Shown: positions 53,334 to 63,566 of the stretch, in pieces | Layout of the letters: every line of letters begins with the position of its first letter | Numbering within the stretch: position 1 is the first letter of the stretch | Assembly: GCA_902805845.1 (NCBI GenBank) | Contig: CADCUI010000079.1 | Coordinates: 1 to 64,000, forward strand | DNA length: 64,000 bases | Source of the DNA: an uncultured Nocardioidaceae bacterium | GTDB taxonomy: Bacteria > Actinomycetota > Actinomycetes > Propionibacteriales > Nocardioidaceae | Reading direction: 5' to 3' | Notes under the pieces: generated by a model | What the model was told of the DNA's origin: nothing | Database searches by the model: none | Seen by the model: the letters and a program-made list of their open reading frames with translations, nothing else | Made by a program: the position numbers and the translations under genes

Positions 53334-54446
53334 TCACACGTCGAGGTGACAGTTCCCGGCAGCGGCGTTGATGCAGGTCTGGATGTTCACGTTGTCGCCC
53401 TCGACGGCGGTGGTCAGCCGTCCGTCCCGGAGGTCGCGCACGACTCCCTCGCGCAGCGGCAGCACGCAGCCGAAGCAGACGCCCATCCGGCAGCCGGACG
53501 GCATCAGCACGCCGGCGGACTCGCCCACGTCCAGGAGCGGCGTGGTGCCATCAGCCTCGACGTGCACCCCGCTGTCGGTGAAGCTCACCTCGCCACCGTC
53601 GCCGGTGACGAGGGTGGTGAGCCGGAACTGCTCGGTGAACAGCGAGAGACCCAGCTCGTCGTGGTGACGCCCGAGCGCGTCGAGCAGCCCGCCGGGGCCG
53701 CAGGCGAAGGTGGTGCGGTCCTGCAGGTCCGGGACAAGCGTGGCGAGCTCGGAGACATCGAGCACCCCGTGCTGGTCGTCGTACCGCGCGACCAGCTGGA
53801 TGAGCCCGGCGTCGTGGAGCTCGCGGAGGTTGTCGAGAAAGATCGAGTCCGGCTCGGTCGGCGCGACATGCACCACCACGATGTCGTAGGCCTCGCTGCG
53901 CGGCAGACGTACGACGCCGGAGTCGGTGACGGGGTACAGGTTGCGCAGCATGCCGATCACCGGGGTGATGCCGGAGCCGGCGGTCACGAAGAGCAGCTTG
54001 CCGCCCTCGGTCGGGAGCACGAACTCCCCGGCGGCCTGCTCGAGGTGCACCAGCGTGCCGGCCTTGGCGCGGCGGACCAGGTGGTTGCTCACCATGCCGT
54101 CCGGCACGGCCTTCACGGTCACCGAGATGCGGCCGTCGGGACGCGGGCCATGGGTCAGGGAGTAGGCCCGCCACTGACGGACGCCGTCCACGTCGATGCC
54201 GATCCTGACGTACTGACCGGGGACGTGCCCGGCCCAGTCGCCTCCGGGCTGGATGACCAGCGTGGCGGCATCCCGCGTCTCTGGCTGCACCTCGACGATC
54301 CGGCCGCGCAGCGGTGCGCCCGAGCGGAGCGGATGGAAGAGGTCGAGGTAGTCGTCGGGAAGCAGCGGCGTGGTCGCCAGGCCCGCCAGACGGATCGCCC
54401 GATCACGCCAGGAGTCGCGGCGGCGCGACGGCGAGAGGAGGCTCAT
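53334..54446 (-). CDS. ferredoxin-NADP reductase with C-terminal 2Fe-2S domain
   Basis: 370-residue flavin reductase/ferredoxin fusion. The FAD part has RAYSLTHGP, the NAD(P) part VTAGSGITPVIGMLRNL and FACGPGGLLDALG, and the C-terminal plant-type ferredoxin domain has SGCRMGVCFGCVLPL and QTCIN, whose cysteines bind [2Fe-2S]. It passes electrons to the desaturase encoded downstream. It is divergent from the PucR-type regulator gene with a 74-bp shared promoter region. Confidence 0.94.
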   Translation of the reverse strand: MSLLSPSRRRDSWRDRAIRLAGLATTPLLPDDYLDLFHPLRSGAPLRGRIVEVQPETRDAATLVIQPGGDWAGHVPGQYVRIGIDVDGVRQWRAYSLTHGPRPDGRISVTVKAVPDGMVSNHLVRRAKAGTLVHLEQAAGEFVLPTEGGKLLFVTAGSGITPVIGMLRNLYPVTDSGVVRLPRSEAYDIVVVHVAPTEPDSIFLDNLRELHDAGLIQLVARYDDQHGVLDVSELATLVPDLQDRTTFACGPGGLLDALGRHHDELGLSLFTEQFRLTTLVTGDGGEVSFTDSGVHVEADGTTPLLDVGESAGVLMPSGCRMGVCFGCVLPLREGVVRDLRDGRLTTAVEGDNVNIQTCINAAAGNCHLDV

Positions 54447-54520
54447 ATGACTACTCTCCCCACTCGGAGGTCAAAATTCATGTCTCGAAGGGGCAGACCT
54501 GACCGGTTACCTTGTTCCTT

Positions 54521-55759
54521 GTGAACAATTCGCCAGTGAACAGTGACCGAGAGCCGGGCGAGGCTCCCCGCTGGACGCGCGAGGAGCTGGCTGCGCAGCT
54601 GGACCTCTCCCCCGAGGTGGTCTCCGCCATGCAGGCCGAGCTGCCCCGGGTCGCGGAGCAGGTCGTGGGCGCCGTGCGCGCCGAGGTGCCCGACTACGCC
54701 GACCCGTTCAAGGGCGAGATGGGACACAACATCGAGCACGCGGTCGCACTGGCGCTGGGTGGCTTCCTCGGCATCGCCTCCGCGGAGGAGGCCGGAGGCC
54801 CGGCGGCGTCGTTCGAGCAGGTGTACGACGCGGCGTACGCCCTCGGGCGGGGCGAGGCACGCAGCGGCCGGAGCATGGACGCGCTGCTCAACGCCTACCG
54901 CGTGGGCGCCAGGGTGGCCTGGCGGGACCTGAGCGGCAGCGGTGTCGAGGCCGGGCTGCCGGCGACCTCGGTGGCGCGGTTCGCGGAGCTGGTGTTCGCC
55001 TACATCGACGAGCTGTCAGCGGCGAGCGCGGCGGGGCACACCGACGAGCTCGCGACCACCGGCCGGGTTCGGCAGCGCTACCTTGAACGGCTCACCCAGG
55101 GGCTGCTGCGCGGCGCTCCGATCGACACGCTGGAAGCCGCCGCCGAGCGCGCCGACTGGCGGCCGCCGCGGCTGCTGACCGCGGTGGTCCTGCCCGACGC
55201 CCGGTCCCGCGGCGTGCTGGGACAGGTGGACTCCCGGACCCTCCAACCCACCGAGCAGGTCCCCGGGCTCGAGGCCAGGCCGGAGCTCACCGTCCTGCTG
55301 GTGCCGAGCTCGTCGGAGAAGGCTCGGGCGACCCTGATGCGGCGGGTGACGGGCAGGGAGGCGGTCGTGGGTCCGGCCCGGCCGTGGTGGCAGGTGGCCT
55401 CGTCGTACGACCGGACCCTGCGTGTCGTCGGCCTCGAGCTCGACCACGCCACGCCCGCGCCGATCGACACCGAGCACCACCTGCCCGAGCTGGTGCTGGG
55501 CGCAGACCCGCGGGCTCTGGAGGACCTGCGGCTCCAGGTGCTGGCACCTCTCGCGGAGCTGCGTCCGGCGGTGGCCGACAAGCTCCGGGAGACGCTGCGG
55601 TCGTGGCTCCTGCACCACGGGCGCCGGGAGGCCATCGCCGCGGAGCTGTTCGTGCACCCCCAGACGGTGCGCTACCGGATGCAGCAGCTGCGCGAGGTCT
55701 ACGGCGACCGGCTCGAGGACCCGTCATGGGTCCTCCGGCTCACGATCGCCCTCGCCTGA
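54521..55759 (+). CDS. PucR-family transcriptional regulator with RsbRD-like N-terminus
   Basis: 412-residue regulator. Residues 10-165 form a helical RsbRD-like sensor domain, the middle is a degenerate GGDEF-like region, and the C-terminal PucR helix-turn-helix reads LRETLRSWLLHHGRREAIAAELFVHPQTVRYRMQQLREVYG. I chose GTG 54521; another GTG at 54533 begins an identical GTGAAC(A) direct repeat, which may also be an operator half-site. Divergent from the desaturase system, which it likely controls in response to lipid state (as for the DesA3 locus regulators). Confidence 0.88.
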   Translation: MNNSPVNSDREPGEAPRWTREELAAQLDLSPEVVSAMQAELPRVAEQVVGAVRAEVPDYADPFKGEMGHNIEHAVALALGGFLGIASAEEAGGPAASFEQVYDAAYALGRGEARSGRSMDALLNAYRVGARVAWRDLSGSGVEAGLPATSVARFAELVFAYIDELSAASAAGHTDELATTGRVRQRYLERLTQGLLRGAPIDTLEAAAERADWRPPRLLTAVVLPDARSRGVLGQVDSRTLQPTEQVPGLEARPELTVLLVPSSSEKARATLMRRVTGREAVVGPARPWWQVASSYDRTLRVVGLELDHATPAPIDTEHHLPELVLGADPRALEDLRLQVLAPLAELRPAVADKLRETLRSWLLHHGRREAIAAELFVHPQTVRYRMQQLREVYGDRLEDPSWVLRLTIALA

Positions 55760-55772
55760 GGCGACCCCCGTG

Positions 55773-55826
55773 CCGAGCCGCCCAACATGCTGGGCGGGTC
55801 GGGCAGACATCGAGGGCGGGTCGGCA
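55773..55826. repeat. intergenic repeat, family B
   Basis: GAGCCGCCCAACATG followed by CTGGGCGGGTCGGGCAGACATCGAGGGCGGGTCGGC-type sequence in pieces: the left half matches the 42298-42343 palindrome, but the right arm carries substitutions, so the palindrome is imperfect. It lies 13 bp after the regulator stop, between convergent genes. Confidence 0.75.
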
Positions 55827-55835
55827 GATGGGGGG

Positions 55836-57068
55836 CTACCGGTGATGCCCAGCGAGATCGGCGGGGAGGATGCGGCCGCGGACCTCGCCGAGCGCGATCC
55901 GGCCGAGCGCACCGGGCGCCGAGTAGCGCAGCACCACCTCGTCGCCGTCCTCCAGGAACGTCCGCTCGCGGCCACCGGCGTGGAACGGCTCCCGGCCGCC
56001 CCAGCTCAGCTCCAGGAGCGACCCCCGTTGCGAGGGGTCGGGCCCGCTGATCGTGCCCGAGGCGAAGAGATCGCCGGTACGCAGCGACGCTCCGTTGACC
56101 GTGAGGTGGGCGAGCATCTGCGCGGGCGACCAGTACATCGAGGCGTACGGCGGTCGCGACACCACCTCGCCGTTCAGCTCGACCTCGACCGCGATGTCGT
56201 AACCGGCCGGCTCGTCGACGCGCAGGTAGTCCAGTGGCTGCGGGTCCTGCCCCGGGAGGTGGGTCCGCGCCCCCGCCAGGGCCGCAAGGGGTGTGACCCA
56301 CGCGGAGACCGAGGTGGCGAACGACTTGCCGAGGAACGGGCCGAGCGGCACGTACTCCCAGGCCTGGATGTCGCGGGCGGACCAGTCGTTGACCCCGACC
56401 ACGCCGAAGACGTGCGAGCCGAACGCAGCCGTGCCGACCGGCGACCCGGGCGTGCTCGGCACCCCGACCACGAACCCCAGCTCCGCTTCCACGTCGAGCC
56501 TCGTGCTCGGACCGAAGACCGGCACCTCCGCCTCCGGCGGCTTCCGCTGGCCGCACGGCCGGCGCACGTCGGCGCCGGAGACCACCACCGTGCCGGCGCG
56601 GCCGTGGTAGCCCACCGGAAGGTGCCGCCAGTTCGGCATCAGCGGCTCCCCGTCGGGACGAAGGATCCGACCGACGTTGCTCGCGTGGTCGAGCGAGGCG
56701 TAGAAGTCGACGTAGTCGGCGACCTCGAACGGCAGCCGCATGGTCACCTCGGACAGCGGCACCAGGTGCGGCACCACGACAGCCTCCGCCGCCGGATCGG
56801 TCAGCAGCTGCTGCAGCCAGCTCCGCACGGTCCCCCACACGCCCGGCCCGGCCGCCATGAGGGGGGCGAGCCCTCCTGCGGTCAACGGGCGGGCGTCGCC
56901 GTCGTACGACGAGGTGGCGAGCCCGGCGACGTCGACGACGTGGGAGCCGATCCTCACCCCGAGACGCGGCGGCGTCGAGGGGGAGCTTTCCTGGACGAAG
57001 ACGCCGTAGGGCAGGTTGTCGGCGTCGAAGGACGAGCCGGCCGCCGCCGGCACCCAGGAGGACCTCAC
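55836..57068 (-). CDS. fahA: fumarylacetoacetase
   Basis: 410-residue enzyme of tyrosine/homogentisate degradation that cleaves fumarylacetoacetate to fumarate and acetoacetate. The FAH fold is complete: [20 protein letters not shown] with the catalytic His, [24 protein letters not shown] (metal-binding Glu residues), [24 protein letters not shown] in pieces and [18 protein letters not shown] 57068 overlaps the stop of the TetR gene by 4 bp. Homogentisate dioxygenase is not in the window. Confidence 0.92.
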   Translation of the reverse strand: MRSSWVPAAAGSSFDADNLPYGVFVQESSPSTPPRLGVRIGSHVVDVAGLATSSYDGDARPLTAGGLAPLMAAGPGVWGTVRSWLQQLLTDPAAEAVVVPHLVPLSEVTMRLPFEVADYVDFYASLDHASNVGRILRPDGEPLMPNWRHLPVGYHGRAGTVVVSGADVRRPCGQRKPPEAEVPVFGPSTRLDVEAELGFVVGVPSTPGSPVGTAAFGSHVFGVVGVNDWSARDIQAWEYVPLGPFLGKSFATSVSAWVTPLAALAGARTHLPGQDPQPLDYLRVDEPAGYDIAVEVELNGEVVSRPPYASMYWSPAQMLAHLTVNGASLRTGDLFASGTISGPDPSQRGSLLELSWGGREPFHAGGRERTFLEDGDEVVLRYSAPGALGRIALGEVRGRILPADLAGHHR

Positions 57069-57664
57069 CGGGGACGGACCATGCCCATCGCGGCCCGCGC
57101 CGTCAGCGCGAGCACCTGGCGGGCCTGGTCCTCGTCGCCCCACGCCAGCCAGTTCAGCGCGAGACCGTCGACGACCGACAGCGTGTAGCGGCTCACCACG
57201 GAGACCGGTTCGGTGAACTGGAGGCCGAAGACGTCGGCAGCGGCGAGCAGCAGCTGCTCGTTCTCCTTGAGGTAGTAGTCGTACTGCCGTCTCGCGACGT
57301 CCTCGAGCTCCGGATCCCGGAGGGCCGCCGTGGTGAGCTCGTAGGTCAGCAGGTGCTCGTCGGGATGGTCGACCACATGGTCGAAGTAGGCGGTCAGCCC
57401 ACCGAGGACGACCTGGAACAGGTCGTCGGTGGGCCTGGACAGGACGGCTGCGTCGATGTCGGCCTTCGACCGCTGCGCGATGGTCTCGGCGACGCGGCTG
57501 ACGAGCTCCTGCTTGGAGTGGAAGGCGTAGTGGAACACCCCGAGCGGCATCTCGGCCTCGCTGGCGATGGCCCGGGTCGTAGCGCGCGCCACGCCGTCGC
57601 GCGTCATCACCCGGATGGCGGCCGCGACGAGCAGGTCGCGCCGCTCCTCGGCGGACATCCGCAT
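57065..57664 (-). CDS. TetR-family transcriptional regulator
   Basis: 199-residue regulator. The N-terminal HTH has [47 protein letters not shown] in the standard TetR arrangement (residues about 6-52); the C-terminal helical domain is unassigned. ATG 57664 has GAAGG upstream; a GTG four codons earlier is possible. Translationally coupled to fumarylacetoacetase, so it probably controls aromatic amino acid breakdown, with tyrosine-pathway metabolites as likely ligands (inference). Confidence 0.9.
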   Translation of the reverse strand: MRMSAEERRDLLVAAAIRVMTRDGVARATTRAIASEAEMPLGVFHYAFHSKQELVSRVAETIAQRSKADIDAAVLSRPTDDLFQVVLGGLTAYFDHVVDHPDEHLLTYELTTAALRDPELEDVARRQYDYYLKENEQLLLAAADVFGLQFTEPVSVVSRYTLSVVDGLALNWLAWGDEDQARQVLALTARAAMGMVRPR

Positions 57665-57769
57665 CGCGAGCACCACCTTCCACGCCGGCCTGCCGGTGCG
57701 AGGAGTCGGCGGTCTGCCTTCACTGTGACCAGCGCGGCGCTCCTGGTCAAGTGTCCAAGTCCGGCGTTC

Positions 57770-58045
57770 CTATGCCTGCGGACCGTCCGGCCCGAGGCTC
57801 ATGCCGGAGTCCTCGTCGTCGTCGCTCGGAGGCTTGGCGAGCGGGTTGTCGTCGGTCGGCTGGAGGTCCTCGGGCAGCTGTCCGTCGCTGACCTCGCCCG
57901 TGGCCGCCGACCCGCCACCTCCGCTCTGCTGGGTGGGCGCCGTGTCACCCTCCGCGGCCGGCGGAGTCATGTCGTTGCCCTCGCCGGGGTTGGCTCGCTC
58001 GGGCTGGTTGTTGTCGGATTGGGCATCAGGGGTCGACTGAGTCAT
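57770..58045 (-). CDS. small acidic disordered protein
   Basis: 91-residue protein rich in Pro, Gly, Asp and Gln, with no hydrophobic segment, Cys or recognisable domain; it is predicted to be entirely disordered. ATG preceded by AGGA at 8 nt. Its codon usage is normal and it lies divergently, 30 bp from the ornithine carbamoyltransferase start. Small proteins of this composition are widespread in actinobacteria without known function. Confidence 0.6.
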   Translation of the reverse strand: MTQSTPDAQSDNNQPERANPGEGNDMTPPAAEGDTAPTQQSGGGGSAATGEVSDGQLPEDLQPTDDNPLAKPPSDDDEDSGMSLGPDGPQA

Positions 58046-58075
58046 GCTTCGGTCCTACCCACGGGAGGAGCCGGC

Positions 58076-59080
58076 ATGCCGTTCACGATGCAGGGACGCC
58101 ACCTGCTCAGCCTGGTCCACCACAGCGAGCGCGAGATCCGCTACCTGCTCGACCTCGCCCGCGACCTCAAGCGCGCGAAGTACGCGGGCACCGAGCAGCA
58201 GCGGTTGCGCGGCAGGAACATCGCCCTGATCTTCGAGAAGACGTCGACCCGGACCCGCTGTGCCTTCGAGGTCGCCGCGCACGACCAGGGCGCGCACGTG
58301 ACCTACATCGACCCGGGCTCCTCGCAGGTGGGCCACAAGGAGTCGATGAAGGACACCGCCCGGGTGCTGGGCCGGATGTACGACGCGATCGAGTACCGGG
58401 GCTCCGCGCAGCGGATCGTCGAGGAGCTCGCGGCGTACGCCGGTGTGCCGGTCTTCAACGGGCTCACCGACGAGTTCCACCCGACCCAGATGCTCGCCGA
58501 CGTGCTCACGATGACCGAGCACTCCCCCAAGCCGCTCCACGAGGTGTCCTTCGCCTATCTCGGGGACGGGCGCAACAACATGGCGAACTCGCTGCTGCTG
58601 GTCGCCGCCAAGCTCGGGATGGACGTCCGCATCGGCGCTCCTCGCGGTCTGTGGCCCGACAGCGCCCACGTCGAGCTCTGCCAGCGGTTCGCCGACGAGT
58701 CCGGCGCGAGGCTGCTCGTCACCGACAAGCCCACCGAGGCGGTGGACGGGGTGGACTTCGTGCACACCGACGTCTGGGTGTCGATGGGGGAGCCGATCGA
58801 GTCGTGGGGTGAGCGGATCGACCAGTGCCTGCCCTTCCAGGTGAACGCGGACCTGATGGCCGCGACCGGCAACCCCAGGGCCCGGTTCATGCACTGCCTG
58901 CCGGCGTTCCACAACGCCGAGACGACGGTCGGGGCGCGGATCGCCGAGCAGTATCCGGAGCTGGCTGGTGGCATCGAGGTCACCGAGGAGGTCTTCGAGT
59001 CCCCGGCGAACCTGGCTTTCGAGCAGGCGGAGAACCGGATGCACACGATCAAGGCGCTCCTCGTCGCCTCGCTGGGCTGA
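58076..59080 (+). CDS. argF/arcB-like: ornithine carbamoyltransferase (catabolic-type context)
   Basis: 334-residue carbamoyltransferase. The carbamoyl phosphate loop is STRTR (57-61) and the ornithine site is HCLPAFH (273-279); [12 protein letters not shown] and [12 protein letters not shown] are also typical. Length and the following carbamate kinase gene suggest a catabolic role: citrulline plus phosphate to ornithine plus carbamoyl phosphate, then ATP. ATG with GGAGGAG 5 nt upstream. Arginine deiminase and an arginine/ornithine exchanger are not in the window. Confidence 0.93.
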   Translation: MPFTMQGRHLLSLVHHSEREIRYLLDLARDLKRAKYAGTEQQRLRGRNIALIFEKTSTRTRCAFEVAAHDQGAHVTYIDPGSSQVGHKESMKDTARVLGRMYDAIEYRGSAQRIVEELAAYAGVPVFNGLTDEFHPTQMLADVLTMTEHSPKPLHEVSFAYLGDGRNNMANSLLLVAAKLGMDVRIGAPRGLWPDSAHVELCQRFADESGARLLVTDKPTEAVDGVDFVHTDVWVSMGEPIESWGERIDQCLPFQVNADLMAATGNPRARFMHCLPAFHNAETTVGARIAEQYPELAGGIEVTEEVFESPANLAFEQAENRMHTIKALLVASLG

Positions 59081-59086
59081 GGCCGC

Positions 59087-59995
59087 GTGCGCATCGTCAT
59101 CGCCCTGGGGGGCAACGCCCTGCTCAAGCGGGGGGAGCCGCTGACGGCCGAGAACCAGCAGGCCAACGTCCGGATGGCGGCAGAGCGGATCGCGAATGTC
59201 GTGCCCGGCAACGAGATCGTCATCGCCCACGGCAACGGCCCGCAGGTCGGCCTGCTCGCGCTCCAGGCCGAGTCCTACCGGAACGTGAAGCCCTACCCGC
59301 TCGATGTCCTGGGCGCCCAGACCGAGGCGATGATCGGCTACGTCATCGAGCGGGAGCTCGGCAACCTGCTGCCAGAGGAGCAGCAGCTGGCCACGCTGCT
59401 CACCATGGTCGAGGTGGACCCTGCGGACCCGGCGTTCGACGACCCCACCAAGTTCATCGGCCCCGTCTACACCGAGGACGAGGCGCACCTCCTGGCGGAG
59501 GAGAACGGCTGGGTGGTCAAGCGGGACGGGTTGGACTTCCGCCGGGTCGTGCCCTCCCCCCGCCCCAGGCGGATCTTCGAGATCCGGCCGATCCGCGCGC
59601 TTGTCGAGCGCGGCGTGATCGTGGTGTGCGCGGGGGGCGGCGGCATCCCCACCTACCTCGACCAGGAGGGCCTGCTGCACGGGGTCGAGGCCGTGATCGA
59701 CAAGGACCTCGCCTCGGCGCTGCTCGCCCAGCAGCTCGACGCCGACCTGCTCGTGATCGCCACCGACGTGGACGGCGTGTACGCCGACTGGGGGGGACCG
59801 CAGCAGCGGCACCTCGACGCGGTGACGCCCGACGAGCTGGAGGCACTCGACTTCGCCGACGGATCGATGGGTCCCAAGGTGGAGGCGGCGTGCAGCTTCG
59901 CCCGTGACACCGGCAAGGCGGCGGTCATCGGGTCGCTGACCGACATCGTCGCGATCGTGGAGGGCGCCGCCGGTACCCGAGTTCAGGGCCGCTGA
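59087..59995 (+). CDS. arcC: carbamate kinase
   Basis: 302-residue amino-acid-kinase-fold enzyme making ATP from carbamoyl phosphate and ADP. It has [51 protein letters not shown] and [13 protein letters not shown], all diagnostic of ArcC. GTG start 6 bp after the carbamoyltransferase stop, clearly the same transcript. Confidence 0.96.
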   Translation: MRIVIALGGNALLKRGEPLTAENQQANVRMAAERIANVVPGNEIVIAHGNGPQVGLLALQAESYRNVKPYPLDVLGAQTEAMIGYVIERELGNLLPEEQQLATLLTMVEVDPADPAFDDPTKFIGPVYTEDEAHLLAEENGWVVKRDGLDFRRVVPSPRPRRIFEIRPIRALVERGVIVVCAGGGGIPTYLDQEGLLHGVEAVIDKDLASALLAQQLDADLLVIATDVDGVYADWGGPQQRHLDAVTPDELEALDFADGSMGPKVEAACSFARDTGKAAVIGSLTDIVAIVEGAAGTRVQGR

Positions 59996-60021
59996 GGGGC
60001 GCTCGCTGCCACAATGCCGGG

Positions 60022-60516
60022 ATGACCTCCCAGAGCGATCCGGTCTCGGCGGCCACCTCCACGGGCGGCGAGACCGAGAAGGAGCGGGCCACCCGCCGCT
60101 GGAACGAGATGCTCCAGGAGCTGCGGGTCGCCCAGACCGGCGTGCAGGTCCTCACCGGCTTCTTGTTGACGGTCCCGTTCACGCAGCGCTTCCCCGACCT
60201 GGGCGCGACCGACCAGACCGCCCTCCTCTTCACGATCTCGACGTCCATCCTGGCCGCCGGGCTGCTCATCGCTCCGGTGGCCTTCCACCGCGTGCTCTTC
60301 GGCAAGAGCGAGAAGGAGTGGGTGGTGCAGGCGGCCAACGTCGCCGCCCGCGTGGGGCTGACCATGCTCGGGCTCACCATGACCGGCGTGATGTTCCTGG
60401 TTTTCCACGTGGTCGTGGGGACGACCGCCGCCGTCGTCGCCTCCTTGGTGACGGTCGCCATGCTCGTCGCGCTCTGGCTGGCCGTTCCGTGGGTCGGGGG
60501 CGAGGTCGACGACTGA
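60022..60516 (+). CDS. DUF6328-type membrane protein
   Basis: 164-residue protein with a charged N-terminus, the family-typical RWNEMLQELRVAQTGVQVLTG segment, and four hydrophobic helices (about 50-68, 75-95, 112-134, 138-158). Function unknown. ATG preceded by no strong ribosome-binding site. It is 26 bp after carbamate kinase and may be read through from it, but no functional link is evident. Confidence 0.85.
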   Translation: MTSQSDPVSAATSTGGETEKERATRRWNEMLQELRVAQTGVQVLTGFLLTVPFTQRFPDLGATDQTALLFTISTSILAAGLLIAPVAFHRVLFGKSEKEWVVQAANVAARVGLTMLGLTMTGVMFLVFHVVVGTTAAVVASLVTVAMLVALWLAVPWVGGEVDD

Positions 60517-60524
60517 GCCCCGGT

Positions 60525-61904
60525 TCAGGCGTCGAGCACCGGGCGGAGCCGGTGGACCGCGACCTTGCAGCCGGGGGCTGATGGACCCTCGACGCCGAGG
60601 ACCCACGCGCCCGCGGCCGTGGGGTAGACGCGCTCGGTGAACACCGGCCCTCCGGCGACGTACACCTCCACGACGGAGCCGTCGACGACCAGACGGACGT
60701 CGACGCGGTCGCCGACGGGCAAGGTCCCCTCGGTGGTCCAGGGGCGTCGGGACTCCTCGAAGGCGGTGCGCCGGAGGCTCACCCGACCGCCGCCCGGGTC
60801 GACGCTCAGCACCACGCCCGGGCGCTCCGCTTGCGAGAGCGAAACCGTCGTCACGCCCCCGCCGTCCATCGACAGCTCGACCTCGACCGGACCCGGCGGC
60901 AGCGGCAGCCGTCCGTCGCGCACTGCGGGCTCTGCGGAGGCGGTCCTCAGGCCCTCCACCTCCCGGGCCGGGCTGCTCACCAGCCGTCCGTCGTCGGTCA
61001 GCCCCAGCTCGCGCGGCCAGGTGAGGGCTCCCGCCCATCCCGACGCGAGGACCTCCTCGGCGTCCCGGTCCTCCCACGTCCATCCCCAGAGCAGCACGCG
61101 GCCGTCCATGACCAGCACCGCCGGGGCGTAGAAGTCGTGCCCGGAGTCGACGAGCCCGCCGGCCGAGGGGAGGAACCGGGGAGCGCCGTCCTCCACCGTG
61201 ACGTCGCCCACGAGGTAGGCGACACGGGTGAGGGAGTCGTGGTGCACCAGGGACACGATGAGCACCCAGCGGTCGGCCAGACGCACGAGCTGGGGGCACT
61301 CCCAGATCTCGGCAGGTGCCAGCACCGACGCGACCGGGTCGCGACCGTCGAGCAGGTCCCCGCGGTGCTCCCATCGGTGCAGGTCGTCGCAGGAGTAGAC
61401 GAGCACCGACGCGTGGCCGTCCAGCGCCCCGGCTCCGACCACGGCGTACCGGTGGCCGTCGACGTCGAACAGGAAGGGGTCGCGGAAGCCGAGCCAGCCG
61501 ACGCCCGGGGGCGGGAGCGCGACCGGAGTGGCGTTCTTCCGCCACCGACGCAGCGCGTCGTCCTCGGCGTACGCCAGGCAGACGGTCGCGACCCGTGGGT
61601 CGTCGACCAGCCCCGTGTAGACGGCCGTCGCCACCCCGTCGTCGTCCACGACGCACCCCGACCAGCAACCGCCGGAGTCCGGGCCGCCGGGGGTGGGCAC
61701 CAGCGCGACCGGCTCCTGCCGCCACGTCGTCAGGTCAGCGCTGCTCACGTGCCCCCAGCAGATGTCGCCGTGCATCGGCCCCGCGGGGTTGTGCTGGAAG
61801 AAGAGGTGATAGCGGTCCCGCCAGCGGAAGGGGCCGTTGGGGTCGTTGACCCATCCCGTCGCCGGGCGGAGGTGAGCAGACGGGAAGGCCGGGTCCGCCT
61901 GCAT
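60525..61904 (-). CDS. glycoside hydrolase family 32 (beta-fructosidase/sucrose-6-P hydrolase type)
   Basis: 459-residue enzyme releasing fructose from sucrose, sucrose-6-phosphate or fructans. The GH32 triad is complete: Asp21 in WVNDPNG (nucleophile), Asp142 in FRDP (transition-state stabiliser) and Glu202 in the EC motif (acid/base). A five-bladed propeller is followed by a C-terminal beta-sandwich (about 320-459). No signal peptide, so it is intracellular and points to imported sugar; no sugar transporter or PTS gene is beside it. ATG at 61904. Confidence 0.94.
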   Translation of the reverse strand: MQADPAFPSAHLRPATGWVNDPNGPFRWRDRYHLFFQHNPAGPMHGDICWGHVSSADLTTWRQEPVALVPTPGGPDSGGCWSGCVVDDDGVATAVYTGLVDDPRVATVCLAYAEDDALRRWRKNATPVALPPPGVGWLGFRDPFLFDVDGHRYAVVGAGALDGHASVLVYSCDDLHRWEHRGDLLDGRDPVASVLAPAEIWECPQLVRLADRWVLIVSLVHHDSLTRVAYLVGDVTVEDGAPRFLPSAGGLVDSGHDFYAPAVLVMDGRVLLWGWTWEDRDAEEVLASGWAGALTWPRELGLTDDGRLVSSPAREVEGLRTASAEPAVRDGRLPLPPGPVEVELSMDGGGVTTVSLSQAERPGVVLSVDPGGGRVSLRRTAFEESRRPWTTEGTLPVGDRVDVRLVVDGSVVEVYVAGGPVFTERVYPTAAGAWVLGVEGPSAPGCKVAVHRLRPVLDA

Positions 61905-61962
61905 CGGTGGACCCGGCCTCCTCGAACCGCTTGCCGCGCTGACTCAGTCGCCCGTCAGCCGG

Positions 61963-62940
61963 TCAGCCGTTGGGGAACTCGCCGGAGGCGCGGTAGGCCA
62001 CCCACGACTGGCGCATCCGGTCTGCCTGACCCTCGGTGAACTCCGTCAGACAGCTGTCCGGCGAGTAGTCCATGAAGTTGTGGATCGGGTCGGTCCCGGG
62101 CTGCGGACACGTGTCGCGGTCGTCACAGTAGAACGACGGCGAGGCCTCGTACGGCGTGTCCTCGACCCGGTCCCCCGGGGCGCTGCAGCCGTTGGAGAAC
62201 GTGTGGAAGAGGTTCATCCAGTGGCCGGCCTCATGGGTGAGGGTGTCGCCCTCGTTGTAGATCGAGAACGATCCTCCCGGAAGGGACCGGTAGTCGATGA
62301 CCACGCCGTCGAAGTAGTCCGGCAGCGGCTGGCCCTCGTCGCCGGTGAAGCTGGTCGGATAGTAGGCCCAGCCGAGCAGGAACTTTCCGAGCGCCGCGCT
62401 GTAGACGTTCATGGTCCGCGCGTCACCGGTGTGCAGGAGGCGCTTCATGCGGACCTCCTTGCCGCTGCCCCGGTGGAACCGCGGCTCCCCGCCCTGGGTG
62501 GGAAGCTGCAGGAACAAGCCCGCGTCGGTCGTCCTGGTGACCTTCTTCAGCACGAACCGGAAGCCGGTGCCCGCATAGCCCTCGTTCAGAGCGTCCATCT
62601 GGGCGACGATCTGCGACTGGGGGACGTTGCCACCCGCGAGCGTGTTGTTCTTGCGGATCACGTGGAAGACGACGGGGACCGTCACGGTCGTCTCGGCCGC
62701 TGCGGCGGCCTTGAACCGCGCCGGGTGGGCAGCCGCCCACTCCTGCAGCGCGTCGCGGTGCATGGTGTGGAGGTCGTCGCGCGGGATCTTGCCCTTGGGC
62801 GCGTTCGCCACCTTGCCGTACTCGACGCACTTCTCGCCGCCGGACGCCGTCGGCGTCATCGCCATCACGGGCGACGCCGAGGTGGCGACCCAGGCGACTG
62901 CCATGCTTGTCGCCGCGAAACGGCGCTTCCAACCCCGCAC
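61963..62940 (-). CDS. secreted zinc metalloprotease, M43/pappalysin-like
   Basis: 325-residue exported protease. Signal peptide 1-28 (AATSMAVAWVATSASPVMA). The zinc motif HEAGHWMNLFH gives ligands His236, His240 and His246 with catalytic Glu237, and NFMDYS supplies the Met-turn of metzincins; four Cys in the catalytic part (GCSAPGD, YCDD, TCPQ, SCLTEF) likely form disulfides. The GTG start is preceded by GGGAGG at 7 nt. It is divergent from the small secreted protein gene. Confidence 0.92.
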   Translation of the reverse strand: MRGWKRRFAATSMAVAWVATSASPVMAMTPTASGGEKCVEYGKVANAPKGKIPRDDLHTMHRDALQEWAAAHPARFKAAAAAETTVTVPVVFHVIRKNNTLAGGNVPQSQIVAQMDALNEGYAGTGFRFVLKKVTRTTDAGLFLQLPTQGGEPRFHRGSGKEVRMKRLLHTGDARTMNVYSAALGKFLLGWAYYPTSFTGDEGQPLPDYFDGVVIDYRSLPGGSFSIYNEGDTLTHEAGHWMNLFHTFSNGCSAPGDRVEDTPYEASPSFYCDDRDTCPQPGTDPIHNFMDYSPDSCLTEFTEGQADRMRQSWVAYRASGEFPNG

Positions 62941-63092
62941 TGTGGACCTCCCTGACGAGCGGTCGACCTGACCGACCTGAAGGCTAAGGCCTGAAGTCCG
63001 TATACAGAAGTCCCGGTCCGTGAGAATCTGTCAGCTCGCGAGGAGCAGAGCCGTGGGGACGGCCGGGGGAGCCTCGCGGGGGCGAGGTCGTC

Positions 63093-63524
63093 ATGAAGCG
63101 GTGGCTGGGTATGTCGGCCGCTGTCGGTTCCGCGACCGCTGCTGTCGTCGCAGGGGCGGCGTGGGCCGGCCCGGTGGAGACCGCGGTCGCTCACGCCGAG
63201 GACGCCGGCGAGCGCGGGACGGCGCACTCCTGCGGTCATCGAGACATGCTCGACGCCCGGGTCGAGCCGCGAGGCGGCGGCACGGTGCTCGTCGTACGAG
63301 CCGTCGACGGCGTCGCCGATCCCGTGGAAGCGGCGTTCGACGGGACGACGGTGCGCATCCCGGGCCAGCGCGGCGCCGCCGCTGCAGGTGCGGGGTCGGC
63401 GGAGCTCCGCCTCCTCCTCCCCGGCGCGGCGGCCCCCCGCGACGTGCGTGTCGAGGCGACGTTCGACGACGGGATCACCCGCTGCGCGTGGACGGTGCGG
63501 GTCCCGGCGCCCCGCGAGGAGTAG
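63093..63524 (+). CDS. small secreted protein of unknown function
   Basis: 143-residue protein with a signal peptide (about 1-27, SAAVGSATAAVVAGAAWAGP). The mature part has a His/Cys pair (HSCGH) and a second Cys (TRCAW), predicted beta-strands and an Ala/Arg-rich linker; no family recognised. ATG preceded by GAGG at 7 nt. The 150-bp divergent interval to the metalloprotease gene holds no other feature I can support. Confidence 0.75.
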   Translation: MKRWLGMSAAVGSATAAVVAGAAWAGPVETAVAHAEDAGERGTAHSCGHRDMLDARVEPRGGGTVLVVRAVDGVADPVEAAFDGTTVRIPGQRGAAAAGAGSAELRLLLPGAAAPRDVRVEATFDDGITRCAWTVRVPAPREE

Positions 63525-63566
63525 CCGCGCCGCGAGGTACCCGGGCGAGCCCGAGCGCCGTAGGGG

